Source of the DNA: Glomus cerebriforme
Lineage: Eukaryota > Glomeromycota > Glomeromycetes > Glomerales > Glomeraceae
Length of the DNA: 64,000 nucleotides
Assembly: GCA_003550305.1 (NCBI GenBank)
Contig: QKYT01000074.1
Location: forward strand, 190,828 to 254,827
Reading direction: 5' to 3'
Shown: positions 13,684-26,213 of the stretch, in pieces
Layout of the letters: each line of letters starts with the position of its first letter
Position numbering within the stretch: position 1 is the stretch's first letter
Position numbers and translations under genes: made by a program
The notes under the pieces: generated by a model
What the model was told of the DNA's origin: nothing
The model's input: the letters and a program-made list of their open reading frames with translations, nothing else
The model's database searches: none

Positions 13684-14692
13684 AGGGTGCGACATCATTA
13701 TTCATCATCTCCAATTTTGTTATTCCCGAATCACATCTTCTGACTTTTATTTTTACTATTTATTCTAGGAACTTGGAATTTTTTTGAGATATGAAATCCT
13801 ATTTTTTTTTTTTTTTTTTTTTTTTTTTATAGATTATTTTTTTTTTTATAAAGTTTTTTTAAAAAAAAAAAAAAAAAAAAAAATAAAAACAAAATATATA
13901 GATCTCATCATTATCTAGTTTACATAAAGTAAAATTATAAAAAGTAAAAACTAATCTATAAAACTACACTATAAACCTAACATAACAATATACCCAATCA
14001 ACTACTACTTCGTAATGAGAGGTAGCAACCAAGTCAACCATCTCGAGAGTATCCCCTCCAATCCCTTAAAATAAGTTAAAGGAGAGCCATAACTTAACAC
14101 CCTGAACTGTCAGATCCATCAGAGGGACCATTTGGTCCAAAAGTTTAATCCAGGAAGTACCAAGGGAAAATGCTTTATCGAGCAAGTTTGGTACAATGGC
14201 TGAGGTCGGCGATGGGAGCCTTAAAACCCGAGCAGCATCGGCGGGAGCACATGACTTAAGAATGTCTCTAGCGGGAAGCGTAGAGGCCATTATGTGACAA
14301 CGAGGAAGCCATGTTTGATGAAAGAAGTCACGTTATAACTTCGTCACCTCAGGGCAAAGAATATTCTTGGTGGAAACTGTGGAGAATCCAAGGGAGAGGA
14401 AAAAGGCTGTAAGGTAATGTGGAACGAAACCTTGAAGAATGAATATGAAATCCTATTTGTTACATGTTAATCATTACATCCCTTAATTTTGACCGAAAAC
14501 TTTAATTCTGGCTAGAATTTCTATTTTTGAATATTAGGTAACATTATACAGACTAAAAAAGCAATTTTATTTCTCTTCAAAATCAAAATTTAGGTTATAC
14601 GAGACTCCCAAAAAAGGAAATTTTCTTGATTTTGGCTGGAATTAACGAATTAGAAAAATTCTCGGCGATGTATAAATATCACATCCCCATGC
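13684..14692. repeat. MITE-like repeat split by an inserted retroposed sequence
   Basis: The outer parts (13684-13804 and 14443-14692) match the element at 19860-20164: both carry 'tttactatttattctagg', 'acttggaattttttt', then, beyond the insertion point, 'aaaaagcaattttatttctctt', a 'ggttata.gagact.cc' type word and 'ttctggc'. The 19.9-kb copy lacks the middle 640 bases and so acts as an empty site. The ends ('gcagggtgcgacatc' and 'cacatccccatgc') look like worn terminal inverted repeats. Confidence 0.6.
13805..14442 (-). mobile_element. Retroposed insert with 16-bp target-site duplication and poly-A tail
   Basis: The 16-base word atatgaaatcctattt stands at 13789-13804 and again at 14443-14458, immediately flanking this segment. 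The segment starts (plus strand) with about 27 T, a poly-A tail on the minus strand, so the insert runs from 14442 down to 13805. A 16-bp duplication plus a terminal A-tail is the signature of LINE-type target-primed reverse transcription. The body is much richer in G/C than its surroundings and contains a complete 74-codon frame at 14290-14066 (begins MASTLPARDILKSC) that I do not recognise. It may be a SINE, a 5'-truncated LINE or a processed mRNA copy; the sequence alone does not decide. Confidence 0.7.
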
Positions 14693-15037
14693 TAGATCTA
14701 GATTTACCCTTATTTTTTTATTTTTTTTTTTTGCTCTTTTTAAAAGTTTAATATATATAATTATTATAATTTTTTTTAATAAAAACTAAAAAGATACTTA
14801 AAAATTACTTAAAAATATAGTTTTATCATGAAAATAAATATATAAAATACTTGACTTTAATAATAAAGATAATTTTAATTCTTTAAATTTTTTATATTAT
14901 TTTTGATTATTTTAAAAAGAATAGAAACTTAGCAAAATAATCTGTTAATTCTTCAAATTGATAAATATACTAAATTTAACTAATGATTTTTACAAATATA
15001 TATTAATTATTTTATTAAAAAATTATATTATAATTTA

Positions 15038-15642
15038 TACAATATACTCTCAATAAACTGAAGTTACTGTTTAAGACCAAAATTTTGGTATATAGTAATC
15101 TTTGGTATATTAAATTTTTTTTATATACTGAAGTTTATATATTTTTTAAAAGAAAATCATATTATAGTATACTTCATTTACAACTAACCAATTATCTAAT
15201 GATGCTTATTTTTTATGCTCTTTATAAAAATAACTAATTTTACTTTTTAAATCTTTTAAAGTAGCTATATGTTTAACTTCAGCAATAAAATTATCTGGTG
15301 GATTATTAATAAAAGTAATTTTATAAACTAGCAAAATAAAAGTGAAATAAAGTGATCAAAGTGATCAAAGTGATTGATAAAATTGTGAAAATTACGCAAA
15401 TTAAATATCATAATCTAATTACAGATTATATGATTTTAATCTTCAGTATAATGAATTTTTTTTTATTATATATTATTATAAATGGTAAAAATAGAAACTT
15501 CGGTATAATGTTATATAAAATTTTATAGTAAAATCAGTATATTAAGAGATTTTAAATATTAATAAAAATGGTTATACAAAAATCTTTGGTATATAATGAT
15601 CTTTGGTTTATCATAATTTCAGTTTATTGAGAGTATACTGTA
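15038..15642. mobile_element. 605-bp inverted-repeat element, Tc1/mariner or pogo type
   Basis: The left end tacaatatactctcaataa and the reverse complement of the right end tacagtatactctcaataa are near-identical and extend through 'actgaa.tta'. Further inside, 'ctttggtatat' words recur in both orientations. Both ends begin with TA, consistent with a TA target duplication. No transposase frame survives, so this is a non-autonomous (MITE-like) copy. Confidence 0.75.
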
Positions 15643-17939
15643 TAATGAAAATAAAAAAGTATAGAAGAAATATGATAGTAATTACAATTAAATAATTTTT
15701 ATTTATATAAGATTTATAATTGAGTAAAATAATATAAGATTAATATAACTAGGTAATGGAAACTATTGTAAGTCCAGAGCTTTGAGAAAAAAAACTATTT
15801 ATATGACATTATTTATTGTTATTGCCTTATCAGTATAGTTATTCTCCTCTATAGTCATCTCCTGTATAAGCACAACCTCTATACCCCCTTATCCTTATAT
15901 GAAACAAAAATGTATTGTTTATTATACTTACGCCATATAGGTCTTAGAGTAAGATCACGTTACTAAATAATATATACTTTAAATTTTTTTATATCCCAGT
16001 ACTAAAGACTAATAAACAATCCCTTTACAAGTTCACCTAAATTTTTTCTTAAAAGTAATATCCTCTATCTAGTTTACCTAAATTTCTTCTCAATATCATG
16101 GGTCTTTAAACTAGCATGAAATATTAATGAATTTCTAGAGTTCAATTATTAGTATCAATCTTCAGAATAAAAAATATGTATATCATTTATAGATTTTTAA
16201 ACTTGCATAAAATGTTTAAACAAAATTATAGAAGTCAGTTACTAGTACTAGAAAAAGAGACTATCTAAAAATAACTACCATTAAAAATACAAAAAAAAAG
16301 AAATAAAACCTATACTACCTCTATTTCTCTACTCTATTAAGCTAATTTCTAATAGTGTTATATATATTTTAGATAAATCAAGATGACTACTTATATTGTT
16401 TCCTATTCAAAACCTATATTATAAATATACCTAATAGTATTCTCTCCAAAATAGATAAATTTTTAACAGCACCGCCAGATATTTTTCAAAGAATCGAGTC
16501 AATTGTTTACATTAAAAATGGTATATTAGCTAATTTAGCTTGTTCCTTTCTAAGAATCTTGATCCTTAATATACTTATTGTAAAAAAAAAAACTTTTAAA
16601 TAATGTAATCCTCAAACTTAATTTTCAGTTAAAATGTCTTTAGCTCTATGTCTACTATCTTCTTTTATACTTTTTTTTGAATTTTCTAAATAACAGCTTA
16701 TAACATCATCTTAAGAAGCTAAAAAAGGAATTACTATTTGTAAAATAAATAATCAAAGAAATGTAATAATAAAAGAACTAATCATCAAAAAATAATCAGC
16801 TATCAATCAATTTTCTGGTATTAACCTATTCCTCACACTTTATGTTCAACAAGATACAAAAATTTTACGTTCAAGGTATATGTTAATAGTTAGAAAAAAA
16901 ATCCTAAAGCATTTATTTAGGAAACTTTTTAATATATTGAAATGTGCTGTTTTATATCACCTGGATTTTGGATACTTATACATAGAATTCCTTTAAAAAT
17001 TTGAATCAAATCAAATATAAAGCTAATTTGAATTTATTAAATCAAATTAAATTTAAATCAAATTTAAATCAAATATCAAATATTTGTCAAATTGACCAAT
17101 CAAATTAAAGAATTTTTGAATCAAATCAAATCAAATTCAAATCAAATTTAAATTGAATATTAAATATCAAATCAAATTGCATATCCCTATTTGCATAATA
17201 TCTCAAAAATTGATATTCTACCACTTTTTTTCTAACTAAAAATAAAATTTTAAACTAAAATAAAAGCATAAACATTAAATTTAAATGCCAAATATGACTC
17301 TCCTTACTACATTAAGCCTATGCATCAACTTTATAAAAAGTGAAATACTTTTAAAAAAAAACTTTGCATTAGACCTATTTTTGAATCTACCAAAAGTAGT
17401 ATTCCAATTCTAAGATATCTGTCATCCTTTTATCTGGTTTGATCAAAAATCTGGCATCCGTTTATTTGATTCGATTAGATATCTGTCATTCAAAATATTT
17501 GCAGTTGTATCATTACTTTTCGCAGAGTTAATGCATAAACTTGACACAGTAGGAAGAGATTTTTCTGGAGTATAAGTTTAGTGAATAATACCCTTTTTTT
17601 AATTTTAAATTTCATTTTTGTTGGTGAAAAAGTAGTAGGATATCAGGATTTTTAGGCTAATAAAGATAAATACTAAACAAACTTTGGATTTTTTGTATAT
17701 CTTAAGGAATTATTTGACTTCTTTAATGTTAGATTTTTCATATATAAAGAAGCGGTTCCTCTGACAGGAGATGGGGAGTACTGAAAATTTTAATAGATAA
17801 CCAATTACCTATTGATGATTGGTTCCTTTGTTGTAACATATTCTCTTGATTTTTAGTTTCACTATAATGATTCCTTTTTTTTTTACCTCTTAAGGCATCA
17901 TGATTAGTTGTTAAAAAATTTATTAAAAAAAAAGAATAA
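15643..17939. other. Gene-free; solitary pogo-like end and AAATC-rich tract
   Basis: Near 15831-15895 a sequence beginning 'cagtatagttattctcctct' and continuing 'gtataagcacaacctctata' resembles terminal sequences near 22544 and 47505 (minus), suggesting solo ends of one pogo-like family. About 16995-17185 is a degenerate simple repeat of AAATC/AAATTC units. 17400-17490 repeats 'atctg.catcc.tttat.tg.tt' twice. No coding exon is supported. Confidence 0.45.
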
Positions 17940-18892
17940 AAGGTGTGAATGATATTGGATGCAATGTTGGATGTGTTGTATGGGTAGAATTAGTTTGGAT
18001 ATTTGGGAACAAGATCATTATCTTTTACAATAGGTATATCAATGATGAAGATCCTTTAATAGGAATAAGCTGGATGGTCAAAGTACTACTTTTTAGTAAG
18101 CAGTCAACTCGATTCTTAGAAGAATGTTTGGTGGTGTCGTGAAGAATTAGCCTATTTTAGGGGATATATACTGGGATGGGATAAGGCTTTATTTGGTAGG
18201 AGTTTTAAATAATAAGTGGGCAAGGTATATAGTAATGACCTTCAAACAAGATAGTATAAGCAGTCATCTTGATTTATCTGGAGTATCTGTTAGGATGACT
18301 CATGTATCGTCTTTGGTAGGAGTAGAGGATTAGAGATTAATAGTAGGGTTTATTTCTCTGTATTTTTTAATCTTAGTATTTTAGATAGTTCTTTTCTTCC
18401 TAGATATTAGTACTAGTAGTTAGCATCTATAATTCTTCTTACAAATGTGGGATATTTATAATGAATCGTACTGGTTTGAAAGTAAACTGATATCCTTTAT
18501 TTTGAAAATTAGTACTAGCATCCAATCTCAATAATTTTATCAATGTTTTGTATTAGTTTAAAGATCTAGATGTATTGAAGGAAGATTCAGGTAAATTGGG
18601 CAAAGGATACTCATCTTAAAAAAAGATTTGGAAAAACTGGTTGAAAGGTTTTATTTTGGTGATAGCATTAGAGTATGAGAGAGAATCAGAGCATATTAAT
18701 TATCTAAGGAGGGTCTTGTTTCAATTCTTACTCTGAGAACTCATATTATGTAAGTGTGACGAGTAAGATTTTTTCAAGTTATGTTAGAGAATTTCTATAT
18801 GATATCTAATTGCTTTTGTAATCTACCTATGTGTATTGAATTATATTAATAAAGTTAGTTAATATTTCATCTCATCATCAAAAAAAAAAATA
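17940..18892 (+). pseudogene. Degenerate LINE-like 3' end
   Basis: Base composition shifts to G-richer DNA than the flanks. Reading frames are interrupted throughout but give protein-like pieces, for example GVLNNKWARYIVMTFKQDS and KDLDVLKEDSGKLGKGYSS. The segment ends in 'attaatatttcatctcatcatc' style sequence followed directly by a run of A, like the 3' end and tail of a LINE copied in the plus orientation. I could not define a 5' end or a target duplication. The LINE call is an inference from the tail and location; it could be another retroposed transcript. Confidence 0.35.
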
Positions 18893-19859
18893 TTTACATT
18901 TGAATTGCACATAATATTCTTTAGATTTCTATGATGTTTCATATTTTAAAAGATAGGTAAGTAAAAAAATAATGCATAAAAATTTTTAATTATGCATAAA
19001 CTTTACATGAGCTATATATAAGAATTTTTAATTACATATAGACTTTATATACTGTAGACTATACATAGGAATTTTTAACTGTACATAGGCTTTATATAGG
19101 AATTTTTGTTTATGTATAAGTTTTTTCATAAAATTTAGTAGTATTAGACAATGCTTTCCAAAATTTAATAGTACTAAGCAATATTTAAAAAGTATCAAAT
19201 AATACTTTTCAAAATTTAGCAATGCTAAATAATGATTAAAAAATATTAAGTAATACTTTCCAAAATTTAGTAATGCTAAATAATGATTGGAAAATATTAA
19301 ATAATGATTAAAAAATAGTAATTTTAATTTGAGTTTAAATATTATTATTAGAGAATTTATCTAATCTAATTAAAATTCAGTAGATGTCTATTTATATTTA
19401 CATAATTTTAATAAATTTTATGCTTATTCTTATATATAATCTAAGAAATATCTAAGGTTATCTACCAAAATTAGGAGGTTTAGCAAGTTGATAAAATACT
19501 GAAAAGCAAAACTTTGCTAAAACTATATTAAAGTTTTATTAAAAGTTAGCAAAACTCTGCTAAAAGGCAAAACCTGTTAAATCCTATTATAAATGCCAAA
19601 ATTGCTGAACTTTGTCAAAACTATAATAAAGTTATAATAAAATCTTGCTGAAATTAATTGTAAGATTTTAAGGAAATTTAGGCAAGCAACTATAGGAATA
19701 TCACACTGTATTGAAAAACAAATTATGTTTCTCTTATATCAAGAAGTTTAAATGAAATATGTGATAGGTTTGTAGTATAGTTAGCTGATATGACATAACA
19801 AAAAATCATAAAAAAAAAATTTTTTATATTAATATAATGAAAATTTTTAAGTTTATACA
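18893..19859. repeat. Imperfect short tandem repeats in AT-rich DNA
   Basis: About 18980-19115 repeats a unit built on 'gaatttttaa.ta.ata.ac.ttatata'. About 19150-19320 repeats 'ccaaaatttagtaatgctaa' followed by 'ataatgattaaaaaatatta' in diverged copies about 50-60 bases long. About 19490-19650 repeats 'caaaactttgctaaaactat' type words. The minus-strand open frame at 19028-19222 is a by-product of these repeats. Confidence 0.55.
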
Positions 19860-20164
19860 GGGGTGTCTGAATATGGGTCATGTGATTTTTACTATATGAT
19901 AATTTATTATCCCCTGTGTCACACCTTCTGTTTTCATTTTTTCTATTTATTCTAGGGACTTGGAATTTTTTTAAGGTGTGGAATCATATTCATCACATCT
20001 TATTATCCTTTTTTGGAATATCGTACTATGGTATACGATCCAAAAAAAGCAATTTTATTTCTCTTAAAAATTGAATTTTGGGTTATATGAAATTCCTCAA
20101 AAGGCAATTTTATTGCAGATCATTTAATTCTGGCCTGAATTATGCCCCCGTGTTCAGATACCCC
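19860..20164. mobile_element. 305-bp MITE with 18-bp terminal inverted repeats
   Basis: The left end ggggtgtctgaatatggg pairs with the right end cccgtgttcagatacccc (3 mismatches in 18). No coding capacity. It is related to the repeat at 13684-14692 and shows that repeat's structure without the retroposed insert. Superfamily is uncertain because no clean target duplication is visible. Confidence 0.65.
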
Positions 20165-20365
20165 ATGTACAAATAGAAATCGCCTAATATAATATAGTCT
20201 TTAAAAGTTATTAAATATACCTAATTTCAGTTGTTCTGCAAATTTATTTACTTAGAGTACTAAAAGCAATTTTAAATATCATTATTGAATTATTTAATAA
20301 AAATTTTATTTTTATTAAATTTATTTTTAAAAATGATTAGCAAAGACAGTAAAATCAATCATTTA

Positions 20366-21316
20366 TACAGTGGATGAAAAAAGTAATCAGAATTGCAAAA
20401 AATGCAATAATTAAATAACCAATGATTAGAATTGTATGAAATTTTGCATAGTTATTGTTAAATATGCAAATAAGTTTCATATAAAATTTTAAGATTTTAT
20501 CTTATTTTTTTGTTTTACAATCATTATTTTAATTTAAAAAAAAAATCATCAAAATTTAAGGTAAGAAAAAAATTTTAACAAAGTTTAATACTATACCTAA
20601 ACCTTATTAATTAGACTGTATATTCATATAAAAATTTTATAAATATAAAATATATTCTTTTATTGGTTTAATAAAAAAAAATTTTTTATAATTTAATTAG
20701 TTAGTTATCTAGTAAATTAAATTTAAAGTTATCTCAAAAATGATTTAAAATTAAAAATAATAGATAAATATCAACACATCTTTAAAATATTTAGAGGATG
20801 ATTTTTTTATTTATATTTGTATATTATTGGTCCAATATTTAATAGATTTTATAATAATTTACAATTGTTATTGTTATTTGGCTTTAATTTGAATTTTAGT
20901 TTTTTCAATCAGTATTAAAGACTAAAATTTGATAAAATTTATATTGATGGTTAAACTTTAATTTTAATTTTTTCAACAACCATCAAAGTATTAAATGTCA
21001 AATTTTTTTTGATAATTTAGCATAGCACAATATAAAACTTCAATTTTGATAGTTTAGTTTTTTAATAAGCTCTGATTTGTATGCTACATTTGAATTTTTG
21101 TATTTTTATAGCTTAAAATTTTGATAACTTTTTTTTTAAAACTAAAATGATGATTGTAAGATAAGGAACTAATCAACTAAGATAAAATCTTAAAATTTTA
21201 TATAAAATTCATTTGCATATTTAACAATAAATATGCAAAATTTCATACAATTCTAATCATTGGTTATTTAATTATTGTATTTTTTGCAATTCTGATTACT
21301 TTTTTCATCCACTATA
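20366..21316. mobile_element. 951-bp foldback element with about 150-bp terminal inverted repeats
   Basis: The left end (tacagtggatgaaaaaagta) and the reverse complement of the right end (tatagtggatgaaaaaagta) match almost without change and stay matched through 'atcagaattgcaaaaaatgc', 'ccaatgattagaattgtatg' and 'taagattttatctta', about 150 bases per arm. Ends begin with TA(C/T)AGTGG as in Tc1/mariner-type elements. The centre is AT-rich and has no transposase. Such long arms would form a large cruciform or a double-stranded RNA if transcribed. Confidence 0.8.
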
Positions 21317-24160
21317 TGTAAAGTCAAAAATGGTATTTTAAACTTTCTTTTAAAGTATAAGTAAATTTGCAAAATAACAGAAATTACATTTACAAAAAAA
21401 ATTTGGCAGAGAAAAAATCTGTTATGTATTTTTTTGAAAAATTGCTATGTTACAAATTTAATATATATTTAAGAGATGCTATCAAAAATAATAAACCTAA
21501 TAAGCTATATCAGTTATATATTAAAGATTATTATATAATCTAATATTATATTTTAAGGCTTTAAAAAATACAAAATAATTATTATTTTTGGTTAGAGTTT
21601 ATCTGAATTTTAGTTAGATTTAAACCAATTTTTTATATATCATTTTTTGCTATATAGCAAAAAAGGTATATAAGAACAAATAAACTGAATTTTTTCTGCT
21701 ATATATTTTTAATTAAACTTAAAATAGGATGAAATAATTTTAAACTATATAAATCTGTCCTAAAATATGTTTTTATAATGCACTTTTAGTTAAACTTTTA
21801 TCTTAGAGTAAAAAGATTAGAATTACTTAAATCACAAAAAAAAATACTTTTAGAATAATATAAAATTAAGTTATTCAAAAAATACTTTAAGATAAGTTTT
21901 AAGATTCTATAATTATATATTCTGATTATAGCAGAAACATATTTTACAGGTAATTAGAAAAATCTTAATAATAAAAAATATTATATAGCTGGAATTGGAT
22001 TTAAGCTAAATTGAAGGTTAGAAAGATATATAAAAATATATAGCAGAAAAGTAATCTGAAGGCCTAAGAATCTATTTTGTAAATATTTATCTTAAAACTT
22101 ATCTTATAGCCTTATTTATACTTAATAATTAAATTAATCTTTTATTTTATTAATAAAATATCATATGTAGATTCTATTTTTATATGAAATAATTTTGATT
22201 TTAAATTATTTTTAAAAATAAGAATCAAATTTTCTAAATTATAAAAAATTTAATTTTAAGTAACCTATACTAATTATATTATTTATATATTTTTCTTTTA
22301 AGTTAATTTATTATATTAAGTTAAGACTTATACAAGTTATTTTTTTAAAAAGATTATATTATCAAAGATAAATACCTAAAACAGAAGGTAATTGTCTGGA
22401 ACGAAGCGAAGGACTATATATGTTTATGCAAGGTGATAAATGATTAAGATCACGTGGTGATTTTTGGTTATCTACATATGTAAATTGACGAATAAAAATT
22501 ATTATTTTGATTGTTTTAATATTACATTAGATAAGATACTGGATACAGTCATTCCCCTCTATAATCATACCTTTTGGGATTACTAAATACTATGATTATA
22601 GTGAGGTGTTCTTATAAAAAGGGTTTTTGTTATATAATCACATATATAATAAATTTTCATATTGGTGTGATTATATTAAAAAATTTTTTACTAAAAATAG
22701 CTAAAAATAATATTATAATAAAAAAATTTTTTTTAAAAAAATCTTAAATAAAATAGCTATAATTTTTATTGTTTAATACAAAAATATTAGTGTGAAAACA
22801 AAAAATTTCCAAAAAAAAAACTTTAATTCCAATATATTTTGATTAAAGTTCATATGAGTAGTTGTTAACTTGTTATTACATAAATGTAAAATACTTAATA
22901 AACTTGATTTGTTCACTTATCTTTGCAAAAAAAAAAAAAAAAAAAATATTAAAAATTTTAAATATATATATTTTTTAAAAAAAATAATGTTTAATGTAAT
23001 AAATTATAAGATTATTTATCTAAATAAACTAAGTTTACTAAATTTATAATTTTTATTAAATTACTATATAATTTAATAATATTAATTTTTATTAAATTCT
23101 TTCTAAATATATATATAGTTAATACTTTTTATAATAAACTAATAGTTTTATTAAAAAAAATGTTTATTATATAAATTACTATTCTTTATATAAATCATTT
23201 CACTTTTTATAATAAACTATTAATAAAATTTAAAAATTTTGAGTTTAATATATTCATTTATTTATTATAAAGAGATTTATTATAATTAGTTTTAATTTTT
23301 TTTCCTAAGACAAGTTAAACGTATTTATTGTATTAAGTGTCGTAAGATAAATACATTCTATAAATTACGTATACATTCTCTATATATATAATTAGTTTTA
23401 ATTATATTATATATATCTAATATCTTAATAGTATATATTTATGAAAATATTAACATAAAAATCCATTATTTTCCAAGATAATTCTCTTGTTATGAAAATA
23501 TAAACTTTGTTATAAATACCTTAATTTCAGTGAACTTTGTCTTTTCTGCCTTTTTGTAAAATATTAAAATATATTTCTAAGGTATTTTTTAACAGACCAG
23601 AAATAGAGTAATATTCAACTCTTTTTTTAACAATAAATTCTTTTGCAAGGTATTTTTAACCTATATTTTAGTTTTAAAAAACTATTAAACCTTAAAAAAT
23701 TTATGGATAATTCTAAAATAAAATAATTAGTAATAAAACTTTGTAAAAAAATTTTTTATAATTTTTTTTTATTTAATCTAATAAAATCCAGTATATTATA
23801 TATTATACAAAAATGATATATTAATTTGTAACTTTTGAATTTTAATAAGACAAAAAATAATAAAAATATAGTATTTAAATAAAATCTTAAGAATTGAAAA
23901 GATAATATTTTTATTATACCTTTTATACATTTTATAAAATTAATTTTAATTAATTAAATCAAGCTTTTTCTGGAAAGACAAATTATCAAATAAAATTATA
24001 TGGGCAAAAAATTATTGACAAATAAAAAAATTATATGATCATAATTTTTATATGTAATTTTTTTCAAAAATATTTTTTATTAACTAATATTTATATATAC
24101 TTATAGTTTACCTTTATAGAGTTAAATATTGGTAAATTTTATAGAAAGCCTCTAATCTAA
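21317..24160. other. Gene-free AT-rich DNA with repeat ends
   Basis: An 18-base inverted pair (taagataagttttaagat near 21890 and its complement near 22092) suggests another small foldback. Near 22544-22600 'gatacagtcattcccctcta' matches the solo pogo-like end at about 15833. No coding exon is supported. Confidence 0.45.
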
Positions 24161-24441
24161 GAGCATGGAGAATATGAATTTTGTTTATCTACTATTATAT
24201 ATGGTGATATATATTTGGATCCAAAAAAATGTAAAGCCAGAGGTTTTGAATCCAATCAAGTAAGTGATTTATTAATTTTATTTCTTTAATCCCATTGTTA
24301 ATGTATCTCTTATTACAGAGAAGAAAGAAAGAACTAATTTGTCTGGAAAATAGATTGAAAGAACAGCAGAAGAGAAAGGATTTCGCATTATGTTTCAGGA
24401 ATTTATTGATAAAGCATAAGCTAACAACTTGTTATTCTTAA
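24161..24441 (+). pseudogene. Unrecognised two-exon coding remnant
   Basis: Two open segments (24161-24259 and 24319-24441) join in frame through a GT-AG intron of 59 nt and read through 73 codons to a TAA. The product includes YEFCLSTIIYGDIYLDPKKC and a charged helix-like tail KKELICLENRLKEQQKRKDF. There is a stop directly upstream and no ATG, so the 5' part is missing or lies in an exon I could not find. Family not recognised. Confidence 0.25.
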
Positions 24442-26213
24442 TTACAACAAGTAGAAACCAATATCATCTCTTCTCATAATATGTATGACTTTCCAAAGAA
24501 AAAAAAAAAATAAGGGAAATAAGAGTTATAAAAAGCCATCAGAAAAAGTATTTATTTTAATCTACTTATATATAAAGTGATTAATATTTAGTAAAGATAT
24601 ATTAACTCTTTCTTAAATTTAGAAAATTCGTTCTTTACTAGTTAAAGCTTTATATCTTGTACAGAGATCATCGCTGCAAAGATGAACAAAGATGTATCTT
24701 TTGGGGTAGGTGAATAAGTGAAAGATAAATTGGAGTATTACGAAATTATGTATCAGCAGAATATAAATTTTGAAAAATGAATGCAAATTATAAAACTTTC
24801 AGATGTTTCAATATTTTAATGAATTATCAATGTACAGTATCTAAATAAAATGAAAGTAATAAAAGATATTGGAGTAGTGAATGTTTAAAGAGACGAATAA
24901 AGCAAGAAAAATTCATACTTGCCGGCCCTTGGACCATATGGTAGCAATTTCTTTCCACTACTCCACATTGCTACTACCTAAACTACTATACTTTACTATC
25001 GATCCATTGTTAAATAACTTTATTGTGTTTAGCTTTTCAGTTTTCACAGTATCCTTTCCAATCTTCTTCACAAATTTCACGTCTTACAGTTTTAAAATGC
25101 ATAATTCATAGAATTCCCTTCCTCCTTAATCGAATCAAATATTTGCTTAAAATGGGGTCCTAATTTTTTTAAGAGATGAGTCAGATTATGGACTAGAAGA
25201 AAATAAGATTTGAAGTTTCAGAGATCAAATTTGATCTGAAGTCTTTGGTCAATTGCATAATGTTGAATCATTTCATTTCAGAGAGCTTTGATAGAGAAGT
25301 GAATTCAGATGAAATTCTGCTAAAATTATTATAATGTGCAAGAATTCCTTCTGTCCTAAGCTTTACCATAATAGTATTAAGTCTTTTATTGACCATTCTT
25401 TCTGCTTCTGTAGTATAACTGGTATTACGTGCTTAATTTTTTCGATTTCTGTGGTAAATTTACTGTACCATTAAGTTCAGTATAAATTCTACCGAAGAAG
25501 TAGCATTAATTTTAGAAAGCTCATTAACAATTTTATTATCACGCACAAGAAGCTCGTTAGAGAATTGTTTTCTGATAGCATAAATCAAGAAACATGTACT
25601 AAGAAGAATCAACAATGTAAAGTTGACGGCGTTGCTTTGCAAATAATTGAAATAACTGCGGATATAATTTTCAGATAAAATATTGATACTAGTATGGTCG
25701 AATTATGGACCAGATTTAATTATAAAAATGACATCATAATCATATTCCCAAATTTCTGAACAATAAATAATCAGATCTTAACGTGTGTCCTACATGTTGA
25801 TAAATAACCTCTTACCTCGCTTATAATTTATGATAACATGTACTTTCTTAATTTATAGGATGAAATAAGAAGCAATACATCTCTTTATTACGAACCCTAA
25901 AGACGAAAAAAGTTAGTATATTCACCTCACCCCACAACATATTCATTTTAATAATAATCATTACAAAGTTTATAAAGGTTATAAAAGTTTCATTTCTATA
26001 AAGTAGATAACATATGCTTGCGTGTTGTCTCTCGAAGCAACACTATATATCTACTATATCGCCCTCTTTTAACCATAGATCTTAAAAGATAACCTTAACA
26101 TTCAAGTAATCCTCTAGCTAGTGTAGATCATATCAGTATAAAGCTTTTAATAAAATTATATGTAAAATATTTATTATTAAATATATAATATATTAATATA
26201 AAAAATAACAATT
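24442..26213. other. Intergenic with scattered coding-like pieces
   Basis: On the minus strand, 25000-25110 reads FVKKIGKDTVKTEKLNTIKL and continues through an in-frame TAG, so it is a broken gene piece. 25460-25642 (-) is a 60-codon frame starting at a methionine with one hydrophobic segment (FTLLILLSTCFLIYAI) and then a helix-like stretch. The two might belong to one decayed gene, but no splice model connects them. Confidence 0.3.

Noticed and set aside
14066..14290. 74-codon frame as a stand-alone gene
   Set aside because: It lies within a retroposed insert flanked by target duplications; listed with the insert, not as a gene.
19028..19222. 64-codon minus-strand frame
   Set aside because: Made by imperfect tandem repeats in AT-rich DNA.
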